DNA of 64,000 nucleotides from an uncultured Poribacteria bacterium (GTDB taxonomy: Bacteria > Poribacteria > WGA-4E > WGA-3G), in NCBI GenBank assembly GCA_951813545.1, contig OX638352.1, forward strand, positions 4,046,835 through 4,110,834, read 5' to 3'. Below, piece by piece: positions 46,387 through 55,694 of this stretch. Made by a program: the position numbers and the translations under genes. Numbering within the stretch: the stretch's first letter is position 1; each line of letters starts with the position of its first letter. The notes under the pieces are model-generated. The model saw only the letters and a list, made by a program, of their open reading frames with translations. It was not told where the DNA came from and ran no database searches.

Positions 46387-47850
46387 ATGAAAGTCTTAGT
46401 AATCTCCCTTCTTATCGTCCTACTTGTCCACCCGCTCGCTTTCGCGGCGGAAGATAAACAGACTTCTGATGTTACCAGTCTCTACCACCTCGCCAACATC
46501 TTAGGCATTCAAGTATCACTGGCGCAAGTCGAAAACACTTTCATTCAGAAGACTGAGGGGCATCATGACACCGATTTTGCGAATCTCATTGATGCCGCTA
46601 AGGAAATCGGACTCGAATTGCGAGAGCATGATCTCACTTATAAAGAACTTCGGGAGTTTAAAACGCCGGTCATTGCCCATCTCAAGACTACATTTGAAGA
46701 CGAAAACCCCGCAAATGCGGACCCTACCACTGAACATTTCATCGTTGTTGAGTACGCAAACAAAAAGTGGGCGCGCCTCTTTGATACACCAAGCAGATTG
46801 CTATATCAGGCAGCCACCGTTGTCTCCCGAGATCGACTTTTGGATCTCTGGACGGGACGTGTACTCGCCCTCTCGGAAAGCCAACGTCAGCACAGGCAAC
46901 CGGTTTTAAATGTTTCACCCACGGTGCTGGATTTAGACTCCTTAATCACACTGCAGCGCGGTTTCGCGGATCAAGACTTAGCAGGATATCAGTTCCCTGT
47001 CCGACTGAAAAACCGAAGTGATGCGCCGATACAAATCGTCTCTGTCGCAGGCAATACGTGACATACGGTTATCGCTGAACCAAAAACAGGTGTCATCCCT
47101 GTCGGGAAAGGTGCTGTTTTAGGGATCGGTTCGACTGCAGTTGCAGTCTATAGGACATCTTTTATGACTGTCCATATTCAAACGGATACACCGCAACGTC
47201 CGTACACTTTTATCTCTTTCGGGCGGGCTCGGGAGTTTTCTGTTGTCTTTGTTCCTGAGAACATCTATGTGGAAAGCACCGGTGCATCGCAGCCAAAGAA
47301 GGTTGTCGAACTAAAAAACCCCCGTGAGACGGCACTGATGATTCAGAATATTAAGAGTTCACAAAAGTGGATTCAACCCGTCCTCCGTAGTGCCAACGTC
47401 GTTTATCCGTGGCGGACAGCGGATATTGAACTGAATTTTGAAACCGAACAGATGCCGAAGGGGGGATTTAACGAGAAGCTCACGGTTGAATATATTGATC
47501 ACAAAGGAGAAATGAAAACTATCACCTTACCCATATCGGGAGAGGTAAATCAGACCTACACACTTACGCCCAAGCAATTTTTCTTTGGTCGAATTAACCC
47601 CGACGAGGAGAATATAAAAGTATTGGTGCTTAACAATCTCACTAATACCGAACTCCAAATTGAGAAGATCGAAGCCGATATCGGCACAATTACGGTAAAA
47701 CAGCAAGCGGACAGTAACCACTATCAATTAACGCTAACGTTGCCATCAGTTTTAGCAAAGGGTGTTCTGAAAGGCGAAGTTCGGCTTTGGACGAGCCACC
47801 CAAAGATGCGCCTTGTCAAGATTCCAATTTTTGCTTTCGTCACAAAGTAA
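46387..47850 (+). CDS. Exported C39-peptidase-like / DUF1573 protein with in-frame UGA
   Basis: Two open stretches (46387-47061 and 47062-47850) are in one frame, split only by TGA at 47059-47061. The joined protein is about 487 residues. It has a signal peptide (VLVISLLIVLLVHPLAFAA), a C39-like domain (SLYHLANILGIQVSLAQVEN, His in TEHFIVVEYAN, but no Cys at the active-site position), then Ig-like DUF1573 repeats. The UGA falls where DUF1573 proteins have the first Cys of the SCGCT motif (SVAGNT-UGA-HTVIAEPKTG). Either this is selenocysteine, or a nonsense mutation or sequencing error makes the gene broken. It follows the sigma-propeller gene by 31 bases. Confidence 0.7.
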
Positions 47851-47897
47851 GAACATTTCGCGTCTGAACGCTCTAAAAATATGTAAGGAGCTATCCC

Positions 47898-49532
47898 ATG
47901 CAATATCTCAGAGGTACATTTCTAATAATTCTAATTGGCATTTTAATGACTCCAATCATGTTGTTCGCAGCACCGCACAAACCCTCACCTGCTGGTGGTG
48001 GTTGGCTTGAACTGAACCCTAAACTCGGGCAAGTCCAAACGGATGCGCCTTGGTTTCCTGAACTCACCGGGACGCTCACGATTGAAGCGTGGATCTACGT
48101 AGATGAAACGTTACCGAAGCAAGTCCGCTTTTCTCTCGTCGGCCAAACGGACCGATTCAGTTGCTTTATGATTGGGCTGCCTGTAGACGAAGATAGAGAT
48201 AATGTGATGGATACTCGGATCGGTATCCTTTCCAATGGAACTAAAGACTTTTCAATGGTGACGAAGACAGAAAGTCTGCCGATCCGGCAGTGGGTACATT
48301 ATGTAGCAACAATCGACCGCGGTGCTGCTATCGGCAGCGACGGTCATATTAGAGGAGGAGCTGATGGAAGCGAACTGCCAGTGCCAAATGAGAATCGTCT
48401 TGTGCTTGGCGGTATGCCAACTTTGACGGAAATGCCAGCACCTCTGGGTGACAAAACGCGTTTCGCTTCAGGAGTCTATATTGATGAATTGCGAATCAGC
48501 AGCGTTGTTCGCTATAAAGGCAACTACGACGTGCCAACACACGCATTCACGGCAGATACTGACACCATAGGACTCTATCATTTCGATGCGGAGTCAAACC
48601 AATCCTATAAAGATAGTTCAGGTTCCCAGATTCCCTTAATCCGAAGTGAGACAGATCCTGAGGTGCTTGCTGAAAATGAAAAAGCGACAGCCTCACCCGT
48701 GCTGTCAAAAAGTGAAGAGGAGCTGCTTCAACTCATCCGCGAAGGGATTACCTATTACGATGGGCTGCTTAAAAGCGGGCGCGTTGATTTTCTTCGGGAG
48801 ACTACCAGTATTGCCTCTGATGGGCTCCCTGAAATGGGACGTGCCCCCAGCGGTACATGGAAAGGAACTTTCGAGTTTTCTGGACGCAAAATGAGATGCG
48901 TTGTGACACGAGATGCTATTCAGTACGAACCTGACCGAAATATCCCTATTACGGGGACGAAACAATACGCTTATGATGGTGAAACCTTTGAAACACTCCG
49001 GGAAACATTTAACGGTATTATGCTGAGTCGCAGAAGCGAAATCGTCGATGACCCATCTGATGATCCACGCTTCTGGGGATGGGACCTCAGTGGTGGAAAA
49101 GAATCTCTCGTAATGCTTATTGATGGACTTGATGTCCAAAGCATTGAAAAGGTACGTTTCAACGATAGTGATGTGTATCACGTTAAAGGGAATATGTTCG
49201 GTGTCGCAATAGAATTGTGGCTAAACCCAAAGAAAAGCTACCGGCCCGAACGCTATGTGTTTGCTAATCCCATGATTGCTATAACGAGTGATTACAAGTT
49301 CAAAGAGGTCGCCCCCGACCTCTGGTTCCCAGCATCTGCTAAGGCGGTTACGACTGTAATTGATATGAATACTGGTGCAAAAACCGATGTCAAAACTACA
49401 ACGGTGCAATTCACAAATATTCAGATTAACCAACCTATTCCTGAATCCAGGTTTTCCATTAAGCCACCTCCTGGGGCGAGAGGGTATGACATGCGTACCC
49501 GAGAAAGTTTTGAAGTTCCAGTTTCAGATTAA
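47898..49532 (+). CDS. Exported LamG/concanavalin-like protein with LolA-like end
   Basis: This 544-residue protein has a signal peptide (GTFLIILIGILMTPIMLFAA). Residues 30-230 form a LamG-like sandwich (GTLTIEAWIYVDETLP, VHYVATIDRG, IDELRISSVVRY, DTIGLYHFDAES). The second half (RFNDSDVYHVKGNMFGVAI, ITSDYKFKEVAPDLWFPASA, IPESRFSIKPPPGARGYDMR) recalls outer-membrane lipoprotein-sorting-like proteins. AAGGAG lies upstream. It follows the DUF1573 gene by 47 bases and probably belongs to the same operon as the sigma-propeller protein. The substrate is unknown. Confidence 0.75.
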   Translation: MQYLRGTFLIILIGILMTPIMLFAAPHKPSPAGGGWLELNPKLGQVQTDAPWFPELTGTLTIEAWIYVDETLPKQVRFSLVGQTDRFSCFMIGLPVDEDRDNVMDTRIGILSNGTKDFSMVTKTESLPIRQWVHYVATIDRGAAIGSDGHIRGGADGSELPVPNENRLVLGGMPTLTEMPAPLGDKTRFASGVYIDELRISSVVRYKGNYDVPTHAFTADTDTIGLYHFDAESNQSYKDSSGSQIPLIRSETDPEVLAENEKATASPVLSKSEEELLQLIREGITYYDGLLKSGRVDFLRETTSIASDGLPEMGRAPSGTWKGTFEFSGRKMRCVVTRDAIQYEPDRNIPITGTKQYAYDGETFETLRETFNGIMLSRRSEIVDDPSDDPRFWGWDLSGGKESLVMLIDGLDVQSIEKVRFNDSDVYHVKGNMFGVAIELWLNPKKSYRPERYVFANPMIAITSDYKFKEVAPDLWFPASAKAVTTVIDMNTGAKTDVKTTTVQFTNIQINQPIPESRFSIKPPPGARGYDMRTRESFEVPVSD

Positions 49533-49609
49533 CGTGTTGCTTAGGCTCCTGTCGCGTTTGCGAAGTGTTCCTACCGGTAAAGGGAAAAATAGAGTGACAT
49601 CGCAAAAAT

Positions 49610-49638
49610 TTGACTTCCAGAAGCGAACCTGTTATAAT
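49610..49638 (+). promoter_or_regulatory. Promoter of brnTA
   Basis: TTGACT (49610-49615), 17 bases and TATAAT (49633-49638), with TG ahead giving CTGTTATAAT. It lies about 90 bases before the toxin start. BrnA-type antitoxins usually repress their own promoter. Confidence 0.8.
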
Positions 49639-49726
49639 GTAGTGTCAACGAATTGATCGGCTCCTATAAAACGTGTAATACTAAAATTGAAAACTGGACA
49701 TCCAATAGGCAGATACCATAAAAAAC

Positions 49727-50020
49727 GTGGGATTGGAATTTCAGTGGGATACTCATAAAGCCAGAGAAAATCTGAGAAAGCATAGCGTTTCCTTTCAAGA
49801 GGCAACCACCGTTTTTTCTGATTTTTTCTCGTTGACCATTCCAGACCCGCTCCATTCGCAATGGGAAGAAAGGTTAGTAACAATCGGGTACTCTGAAAAA
49901 CAGAGGCTTTTAATCGTTGTTCACACAGAGAGAGGCGATGTCATTCGCATCATTTCTGCTCGGAATGCAACATCTTACGAAAGGAGAACCTATGAGTCAA
50001 GCAACATCCAATCAACATGA
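49727..50020 (+). CDS. brnT: BrnT-family toxin
   Basis: This 97-residue protein matches the BrnT pattern: FQWDTHKARENLRKHSVSF, then TIPDPLHSQWEERLVTIG and GDVIRIISARNATSYERR. Family members are ribonuclease toxins that slow translation under stress. The start is a GTG at 49727 (or TTG at 49733), without a strong ribosome site. It overlaps the antitoxin gene by 29 bases, the normal toxin-first arrangement. Confidence 0.9.
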   Translation: MGLEFQWDTHKARENLRKHSVSFQEATTVFSDFFSLTIPDPLHSQWEERLVTIGYSEKQRLLIVVHTERGDVIRIISARNATSYERRTYESSNIQST

Positions 50021-50213
50021 TCCAGATATGCTCGATGAATATGATTTCAGTGAAGGAGTTCGAGGCAAATACGCGGAGCGATACCACGCAGGAACAAATT
50101 TGGTTCGGCTTGACGACGACGTAGCCGAAATGTTCTCGGACGCGAAATCCGTTAACGATGCCTTGAGAGCATTAGGAAAAATCATTGCCGAACACCAGAA
50201 AAAAACTTCATAA
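49992..50213 (+). CDS. brnA: BrnA-family antitoxin
   Basis: This 73-residue protein has the BrnA-like segments YDFSEGVRGKYAERYHAGTN and LVRLDDDVAEMFSDAKSVND, ending in a ribbon-helix-helix type tail. It would bind and block BrnT and repress the promoter at 49610. AAGGAG lies right before the ATG at 49992, inside the brnT gene. Confidence 0.88.
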   Translation: MSQATSNQHDPDMLDEYDFSEGVRGKYAERYHAGTNLVRLDDDVAEMFSDAKSVNDALRALGKIIAEHQKKTS

Positions 50214-50320
50214 GTCAGAACCATAGCATAATCCTAAAAATCTCGATTCAGATAATTACCATCAGACATTACTCAATTAAAGACTTTACCTTTCCTGTCT
50301 CCAACACCGGTAAGAACATC

Positions 50321-52873
50321 ATGAGAAAGCCCCCCTCCAAAAAGTGGCGGTTCAGAAATTCAGATTTTGAGAGCAGTTTAGCATTGGCATCAGAACTCGG
50401 TATCTCTCTGCTCGCTGCGCAACTCCTTATCAATCGTGGGATACAAACTGCTACTGAAGCGCACACCTACCTTCACCCAACTTTTGAAGCACTACATTGT
50501 CCCTTTAAATTAGCGAATATGGACAAAGCCGTAGAACGGATACACAAAGCAATCGCGCGGGGTGAGAAAATCTGTATCTATGGTGATTATGATACCGATG
50601 GCACTACCGCAACCGCGCTGTTGCTCAACGTTTTCCGTCAGATGGGTGTTCCCGCCAGTTACTATATTCCAAATCGGTTTGGGGAAGGTTATGGATTGAG
50701 CGAAGATACAGTGAAAAAGATCCATGAAAAAAACGACGCAAAGTTGCTAATTACTGTAGACTGTGGCATCACGTCCGTCAAGGAGGTCGCGTTAGCCAAT
50801 CAACTCGGTATGGATGTTATTATCACGGACCACCACCAACCAGAGGAGGAGCAACCGTCAGCGCACGCCTTGATTTCACCTAAGGTCCCGGGAAATGAAT
50901 ACCCTTACACCGAACTCGCTGGCGTCGGTTTAGCTTTCAAATTGGCACAGGGCTTGATAGATGATAGAGCGTTTCTTGAGTCACTGCTGGATCTGGTAGT
51001 GTTGGGTACCGTCGTAGACATTGCTTCACTAACTGGAGAAAATCGGGCTCTGAGCCGTTTGGGGCTTGCGGAACTTAACAAACGCGAGCGTCCGGGGGTT
51101 AATGCTTTATGCGAAGCAGCCGGTCACAAGATTGACACGCTTCTTAATGGGTATGCCCTTTCTTTTAAGTTGGGACCCCGTATAAACGCTGCCGGACGGA
51201 TGGATACCGCGCACAAAGTGGTTGACCTCCTTACCACCGATTCCGATGATGTCGCAACCCGTATTGCCTCTCAACTCAACGAGGCAAATCAGAGGCGACA
51301 GGATTTGGAAAGGCAGATCCAAGATCAGGCATTGGAGATAATTGAAAGCGAAGTAGATGATAATACGAGAGGCATCGTTGTTGCCAGTGATAAGTGGGAC
51401 GAAAAGGCACAGGGTGTTGTCGGCATCGTTGCTTCCCGTTTGAAAGAAACCTATTACAAACCCGTCATTGTCCTTGCAATTAACGGCGATGAAGCAACTG
51501 GATCCGGGCGTTGTATAGAAGGAATGAACCTTGCTGATAGCCTCGTCAGCTGCACAGAATTGCTGGTGAAACACGGTGGACATGCAGCAGCAGCAGGGTT
51601 GACGCTCAAAAAGAAAAATATCCCTAAATTCAAAATAGCTTTCAACGAATACGCTTGCGAGCATCTGGCTGAGGAGGCACTGCAACCGAAACTGGACCTT
51701 GAGTTTGAAACGCGCCTTTCACTTTTAACGTTAGACACACTAAAGGAACTTGAACAGTTTGAGCCCTTTGGAAAGGACAATCCATCACCCCTTTTTGGCG
51801 CACGGCGCGTCAAAGTTGACGGCACACCCTCCCAAATGGGGAAAGAGCGAAATCATCTGCGAATGTTCGTCAGCGATGGTGCGGTAAAACGGCGAGCGAT
51901 CGAATGGGGAGGGGGCGACCAACTTATCACCTTCAGGCGTCCCAACATGTCACTGGATATCGCCTTTTCACCCCAAATCAACGAGTGGCAAGGCACCCGT
52001 TCCGTACAACTCATCCTCAACGACTGGGAAGTCCATCCGGAAGGCAGAGACATGAACTGGAATGTGTTTCCTCAACTCAGTGATGAATCTTCTGTAAAAC
52101 TTGTTGACAAACGAAACGTTAATAAAAAGAATTATCTTTTAAAGTTGCTTGAGAGAGAGGAATCTTGTATAATTTACGTACGGGATGAGGAGATGCTGGA
52201 GCTTCTGCTCACAAAACTCTTACCGGAAAACATTGAGGGAATCGGGCGACACGACGATGCAACATCAGAGGCAGAAGAAGCAGCGTTATTGAAACAATTA
52301 GAAAATGGCGAACTCCGGACGATCGCGTCAAGTAGCACTTTTTCGCATCTGAAAGCGTTTCCTTTTGTTAAACATATTGCTTTCTGTCACCTCGCACCGA
52401 GCGAAAATCTTTTCCTCAAGCGTTGTGAACCCGCTTTTGTAAGCACTGAGACCTCCTATTTGCATCTCATCTATAGCAATACGGATGAGGTGGAGATGCA
52501 TAATTGGATCTCTAAAAAATATCCGACGGATGACGAATTGCGCCAGTTGTATGGAAATATACGGAAGACTATACAAGCCAACGGAGCAGAGGGGTATCCT
52601 GAGGCAGAAATGCTGAAGGGTCGATTGGGAGCACTACCAGCACTTCAAACTGGACTTGCTATCTTTGAGGAACTTCAGTGTATCGCACGCCATGGGGAAC
52701 CCGGGCACAGACTTGTAAAACTCCTTTCTGTTCAAAAAAGCGACTTGTCTCATTCTCCAACCTATCTGAGAGGGGAATGGATTAAGCAGACAAGTCCCTC
52801 TTTTATAGAATTTCAGTTAAAGGAAAATATTGAATCTATGTGGGGGCGCATACTTTCTGCGTCAAAAAAATGA
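50321..52873 (+). CDS. recJ: Single-stranded-DNA-specific exonuclease RecJ
   Basis: This 850-residue 5'-3' exonuclease has motifs of the DHH superfamily: IYGDYDTDGTTATALLL (about 86-102), TVDCGITS, TDHHQPEEEQP (about 169) and, in the DHHA1 part, KHGGHAAAAGLTL (about 415). It would act in recombination, mismatch and base-excision repair. An OB-fold and a C-terminal domain of about 250 residues follow, as in Firmicutes-type RecJ, making the protein longer than the E. coli one. The start has only a weak ribosome site. Its stop overlaps the rel start (ATGA), so the two are coupled. Confidence 0.95.
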   Translation: MRKPPSKKWRFRNSDFESSLALASELGISLLAAQLLINRGIQTATEAHTYLHPTFEALHCPFKLANMDKAVERIHKAIARGEKICIYGDYDTDGTTATALLLNVFRQMGVPASYYIPNRFGEGYGLSEDTVKKIHEKNDAKLLITVDCGITSVKEVALANQLGMDVIITDHHQPEEEQPSAHALISPKVPGNEYPYTELAGVGLAFKLAQGLIDDRAFLESLLDLVVLGTVVDIASLTGENRALSRLGLAELNKRERPGVNALCEAAGHKIDTLLNGYALSFKLGPRINAAGRMDTAHKVVDLLTTDSDDVATRIASQLNEANQRRQDLERQIQDQALEIIESEVDDNTRGIVVASDKWDEKAQGVVGIVASRLKETYYKPVIVLAINGDEATGSGRCIEGMNLADSLVSCTELLVKHGGHAAAAGLTLKKKNIPKFKIAFNEYACEHLAEEALQPKLDLEFETRLSLLTLDTLKELEQFEPFGKDNPSPLFGARRVKVDGTPSQMGKERNHLRMFVSDGAVKRRAIEWGGGDQLITFRRPNMSLDIAFSPQINEWQGTRSVQLILNDWEVHPEGRDMNWNVFPQLSDESSVKLVDKRNVNKKNYLLKLLEREESCIIYVRDEEMLELLLTKLLPENIEGIGRHDDATSEAEEAALLKQLENGELRTIASSSTFSHLKAFPFVKHIAFCHLAPSENLFLKRCEPAFVSTETSYLHLIYSNTDEVEMHNWISKKYPTDDELRQLYGNIRKTIQANGAEGYPEAEMLKGRLGALPALQTGLAIFEELQCIARHGEPGHRLVKLLSVQKSDLSHSPTYLRGEWIKQTSPSFIEFQLKENIESMWGRILSASKK

Positions 52874-55077
52874 GTGTCAAATCGCTAATCAGTCAGATTC
52901 AGATCTATAACCCGGATGCAGAAGTTGAACTTCTGGAGCGCTGTTACCACTTCGCACGAGAGGCACATAAGGGGCAACAACGAAAATCTGGGCAACCCTA
53001 CTTTACACATTGCCTCAAAACTGCTGAGATACTCGCTGAACTCCGATTAGATACACACACAATCTGTGCGGGACTCATGCACGATGTCCTTGAGGATACA
53101 GGCATCACGCGCGAAGAGATGCAGGTGCGGTTCGGTGCCAATATCGCCAATCTCGTCGAGGGTGTCACAAAGATCGGTCAGTATAAACTCGGTATCGCTT
53201 CCCAAGCTCCGGCTGCTAAAAACACAGTTGAACAGCGAGTTCATCGGAAACGCCAAGCCGAGACCTATCGGAAACTCCTGTTAGCGACGGCGGAAGACAT
53301 GCGGGTCATCCTCATTAAACTCGCGGATCGACTTCATAACATGGAAACGCTGGAGTTCCTCTCAAGTGAAAAATGCCAGCGCGTTGCAAAGGAGACATTG
53401 GAAATTTATGCCCCGATCGCACATCGATTGGGGCTTTGGCGTATCATGGGCCGTCTCGAAGACTTAGCATTTAAGCATCTCTATCCCATCGAATACCGAA
53501 AAATTGCCGAACTTCTGAACCAGAAACTCACTGAGCGAGAGGCGTACTGCGAGAAGATGGTTAAGCAGATTCGCGGAGAACTCGAAAAACGGAATGTTTT
53601 TGCCGATGTCCACGGTAGAACGAAGCACATCTATAGTATCCATCAGAAGATGCAACAGAAGAAGACCCCCTTCAGTGAAATCCAAGACTTAATTGGTCTT
53701 CGAATCCTCGTTAAAACCGAAGCGGATTGCTACATCGCGCTCGGCGCACTTCATAACAAATGGAATTACCATCCCGATCGACTTCGAGATTGGATCGGGC
53801 AGCCGAAGAAAAATGGGTATCAGTCTCTCCACACCACGATTCTTGATAATGGCAGACCTATTGAAATCCAGATTCGCACGTATCAGATGCATAAGATTGC
53901 TGAAGATGGCATTGCTGCGCATTGGAGCTATAAGGAAGGGTTACCGACGAGCCAACAGGGGCGTTCTATTTTCGCGAGTTATAAGCAGATCCTTGAGGAC
54001 ATACAAGAGACACAAGATAGTCCTCATCATTTCGTGGAATCCATGAAATTGGAACTCTTCCAAGATGAGGTTTATGTCTTTTCGCCGAAAGGAGATCTCT
54101 TTAGGTTACCCGCTGGTGCAACGGCGATCGATTTTGCCTATAAAATTCATACGGATGTTGGGCACACCTGTGTCGGCACTGAGGTCAACGGTGCTGTTGC
54201 ACCGATTCGACGTGTGCTTGAGAACGGAGATCAGGTCAATATTCGGACACAGCCGAATGGAAGACCGAGCCGGAGTTGGTTGTCGTACGTCAAAACGGCT
54301 ACGGCACGGACTAAAATCAATCACTGGTTTCGTGAAAAGGATAAGGCTGATGCCCTGGAGTTAGGAAAGAAATTTCTCGCGGCGGAGTTGCGTGTCTCGT
54401 ACCTTAATTGCCGTGATTATCTCAATTCCCCAAAATTACTTGATATTGCCAAACAACTCAATCTCAAAAGCCTTGAGGAACTTTTCGTCCGAATTGGCAA
54501 TGGAAATGAGTCCGCTACGCACGTTATCAATTTGCTGAAACCTGAGGTACCGAAACCTGAAACTGAATCGGCAGAAGAGGTTGACTCGCGGCGAAAAAAG
54601 GATTCACCACCGGTTATTCAACTTGAAAACGACATTGATTTGGGTATGATGCGGATTATGAAGTGCTGTAACCCGATTCCAGGCGACCAAGTCGTTGGTT
54701 ACCTCACACGGGGGCGCGGCGTTTCCGTTCATAGAGCTGGCTGTATCCGTATCCTTGATGAACCTGAACGACTTTTAGATGTCAAATGGCTCGAAAAGCC
54801 TCTCTCAGAAAATGGGGATCACCCACCACCCGTCTATCCTGTTAAAATCCTCGTTGAGTGCAATGACCGCCCGGGTATGCTCGGTGCAATCACCACTGCG
54901 ATCGCACAATACAAGGTGAATATCCGCAGCGGAACCTTCCAACCTTCCGCTGTCCATATTGATGCTGAAGCCTCTGATAATTTGACGTTAGATGTGACAG
55001 GTGCCGAACAACTTGATAAAGTCCTGCAAGCAATTCAAGGTTTGAAAGGCGTACAACGCGTCACCCGCAAATTCTAA
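52870..55077 (+). CDS. rel: Bifunctional (p)ppGpp synthetase/hydrolase (Rel/SpoT)
   Basis: This 735-residue protein has an HD hydrolase domain (PYFTHCLKTAEIL, AGLMHDVLEDT about 66-76, KLADRLHNMETL) with intact residues, then the synthetase domain (GRTKHIYSIHQKM about 248, LIGLRILV, EIQIRTYQMHKIAEDGIAAH). A TGS domain (VYVFSPKGDLFRLPAGATAI, about 400-460) and a C-terminal ACT domain (RPGMLGAITTAIAQYKVNIR) follow. It controls the stringent response. The ATG at 52870 overlaps the recJ stop; the frame extends to 52840 but inside recJ. Confidence 0.96.
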   Translation: MSVKSLISQIQIYNPDAEVELLERCYHFAREAHKGQQRKSGQPYFTHCLKTAEILAELRLDTHTICAGLMHDVLEDTGITREEMQVRFGANIANLVEGVTKIGQYKLGIASQAPAAKNTVEQRVHRKRQAETYRKLLLATAEDMRVILIKLADRLHNMETLEFLSSEKCQRVAKETLEIYAPIAHRLGLWRIMGRLEDLAFKHLYPIEYRKIAELLNQKLTEREAYCEKMVKQIRGELEKRNVFADVHGRTKHIYSIHQKMQQKKTPFSEIQDLIGLRILVKTEADCYIALGALHNKWNYHPDRLRDWIGQPKKNGYQSLHTTILDNGRPIEIQIRTYQMHKIAEDGIAAHWSYKEGLPTSQQGRSIFASYKQILEDIQETQDSPHHFVESMKLELFQDEVYVFSPKGDLFRLPAGATAIDFAYKIHTDVGHTCVGTEVNGAVAPIRRVLENGDQVNIRTQPNGRPSRSWLSYVKTATARTKINHWFREKDKADALELGKKFLAAELRVSYLNCRDYLNSPKLLDIAKQLNLKSLEELFVRIGNGNESATHVINLLKPEVPKPETESAEEVDSRRKKDSPPVIQLENDIDLGMMRIMKCCNPIPGDQVVGYLTRGRGVSVHRAGCIRILDEPERLLDVKWLEKPLSENGDHPPPVYPVKILVECNDRPGMLGAITTAIAQYKVNIRSGTFQPSAVHIDAEASDNLTLDVTGAEQLDKVLQAIQGLKGVQRVTRKF

Positions 55078-55099
55078 GTTTCTCCTATATCGCGGCTCT

Positions 55100-55312
55100 C
55101 TATACAATTTGGGGCATCCCTGAGATAACCTTAGTGACTTTTCCGCTCCGCAGACATTTTGTGCAAACGCGAACCCGTCTTGTTCCTTCCGCAGTTTGGA
55201 TCCGGACTCGTTGAAGGTTTGGAAGCCAACGCCGTTTTGTGTGCCGCCGTGATTTACTAATCTGGTTGCCTGACATCGGGCGTTTGCTACAGATAGTACA
55301 GACTCGTGACAT
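55100..55312 (-). CDS. rpmB: Ribosomal protein L28
   Basis: This 70-residue protein of the large ribosomal subunit has the opening SRVCTICSKRPMSGNQISKS, RRHTKRRWLPNLQRVR, and end RVCTKCLRSGKVTKV. Four cysteines (C5, C8, C50, C53) could hold zinc, the C-plus form. AAGGAGG lies before the ATG at 55312. It converges on rel. Confidence 0.95.
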   Translation of the reverse strand: MSRVCTICSKRPMSGNQISKSRRHTKRRWLPNLQRVRIQTAEGTRRVRVCTKCLRSGKVTKVISGMPQIV

Positions 55313-55694
55313 TGTGTCTGCCTCCTTTCTTCTTTTTCTCTAGAGTGTTGATTAAATTCAAACATTAATAATACCACAATTATAGCGAAAATGCAAATTT
55401 TCTTTAGAGATACCAGAACCCTTCAGTTTTCCATTTTTTATCCATCCCCTCGCTTTCACCCCTCAATCAAATCCTTAACCTTCATCAAACTGCCCTACTA
55501 ATAACCGATAGCTAATGACTGACAACCGAAAATACACATGACTTTTTTTAGCAGATCTGTTAGACTATATCTCTAAGATTTGTGGGCCTATGCCCCTGCT
55601 GCGACATTGGGAATACATGCGTTTCACAGACACCGAGTTTACAAACCGCCGCAAATAGAGGAGAACCATTTTCGTTTCCTTAAAAAAAGAAAAC
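55313..55694. other. Gap between rpmB and the glycosyltransferase gene
   Basis: Contains AATAACCGATAGC and ATGACTGACAACCG (55499-55528), a member of the 18008/29583 repeat family. Possible weak promoter ATGACT (55538), 17 bases, TAGACT (55561) with TG upstream, for the next gene. Nothing else recognised. Confidence 0.4.
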
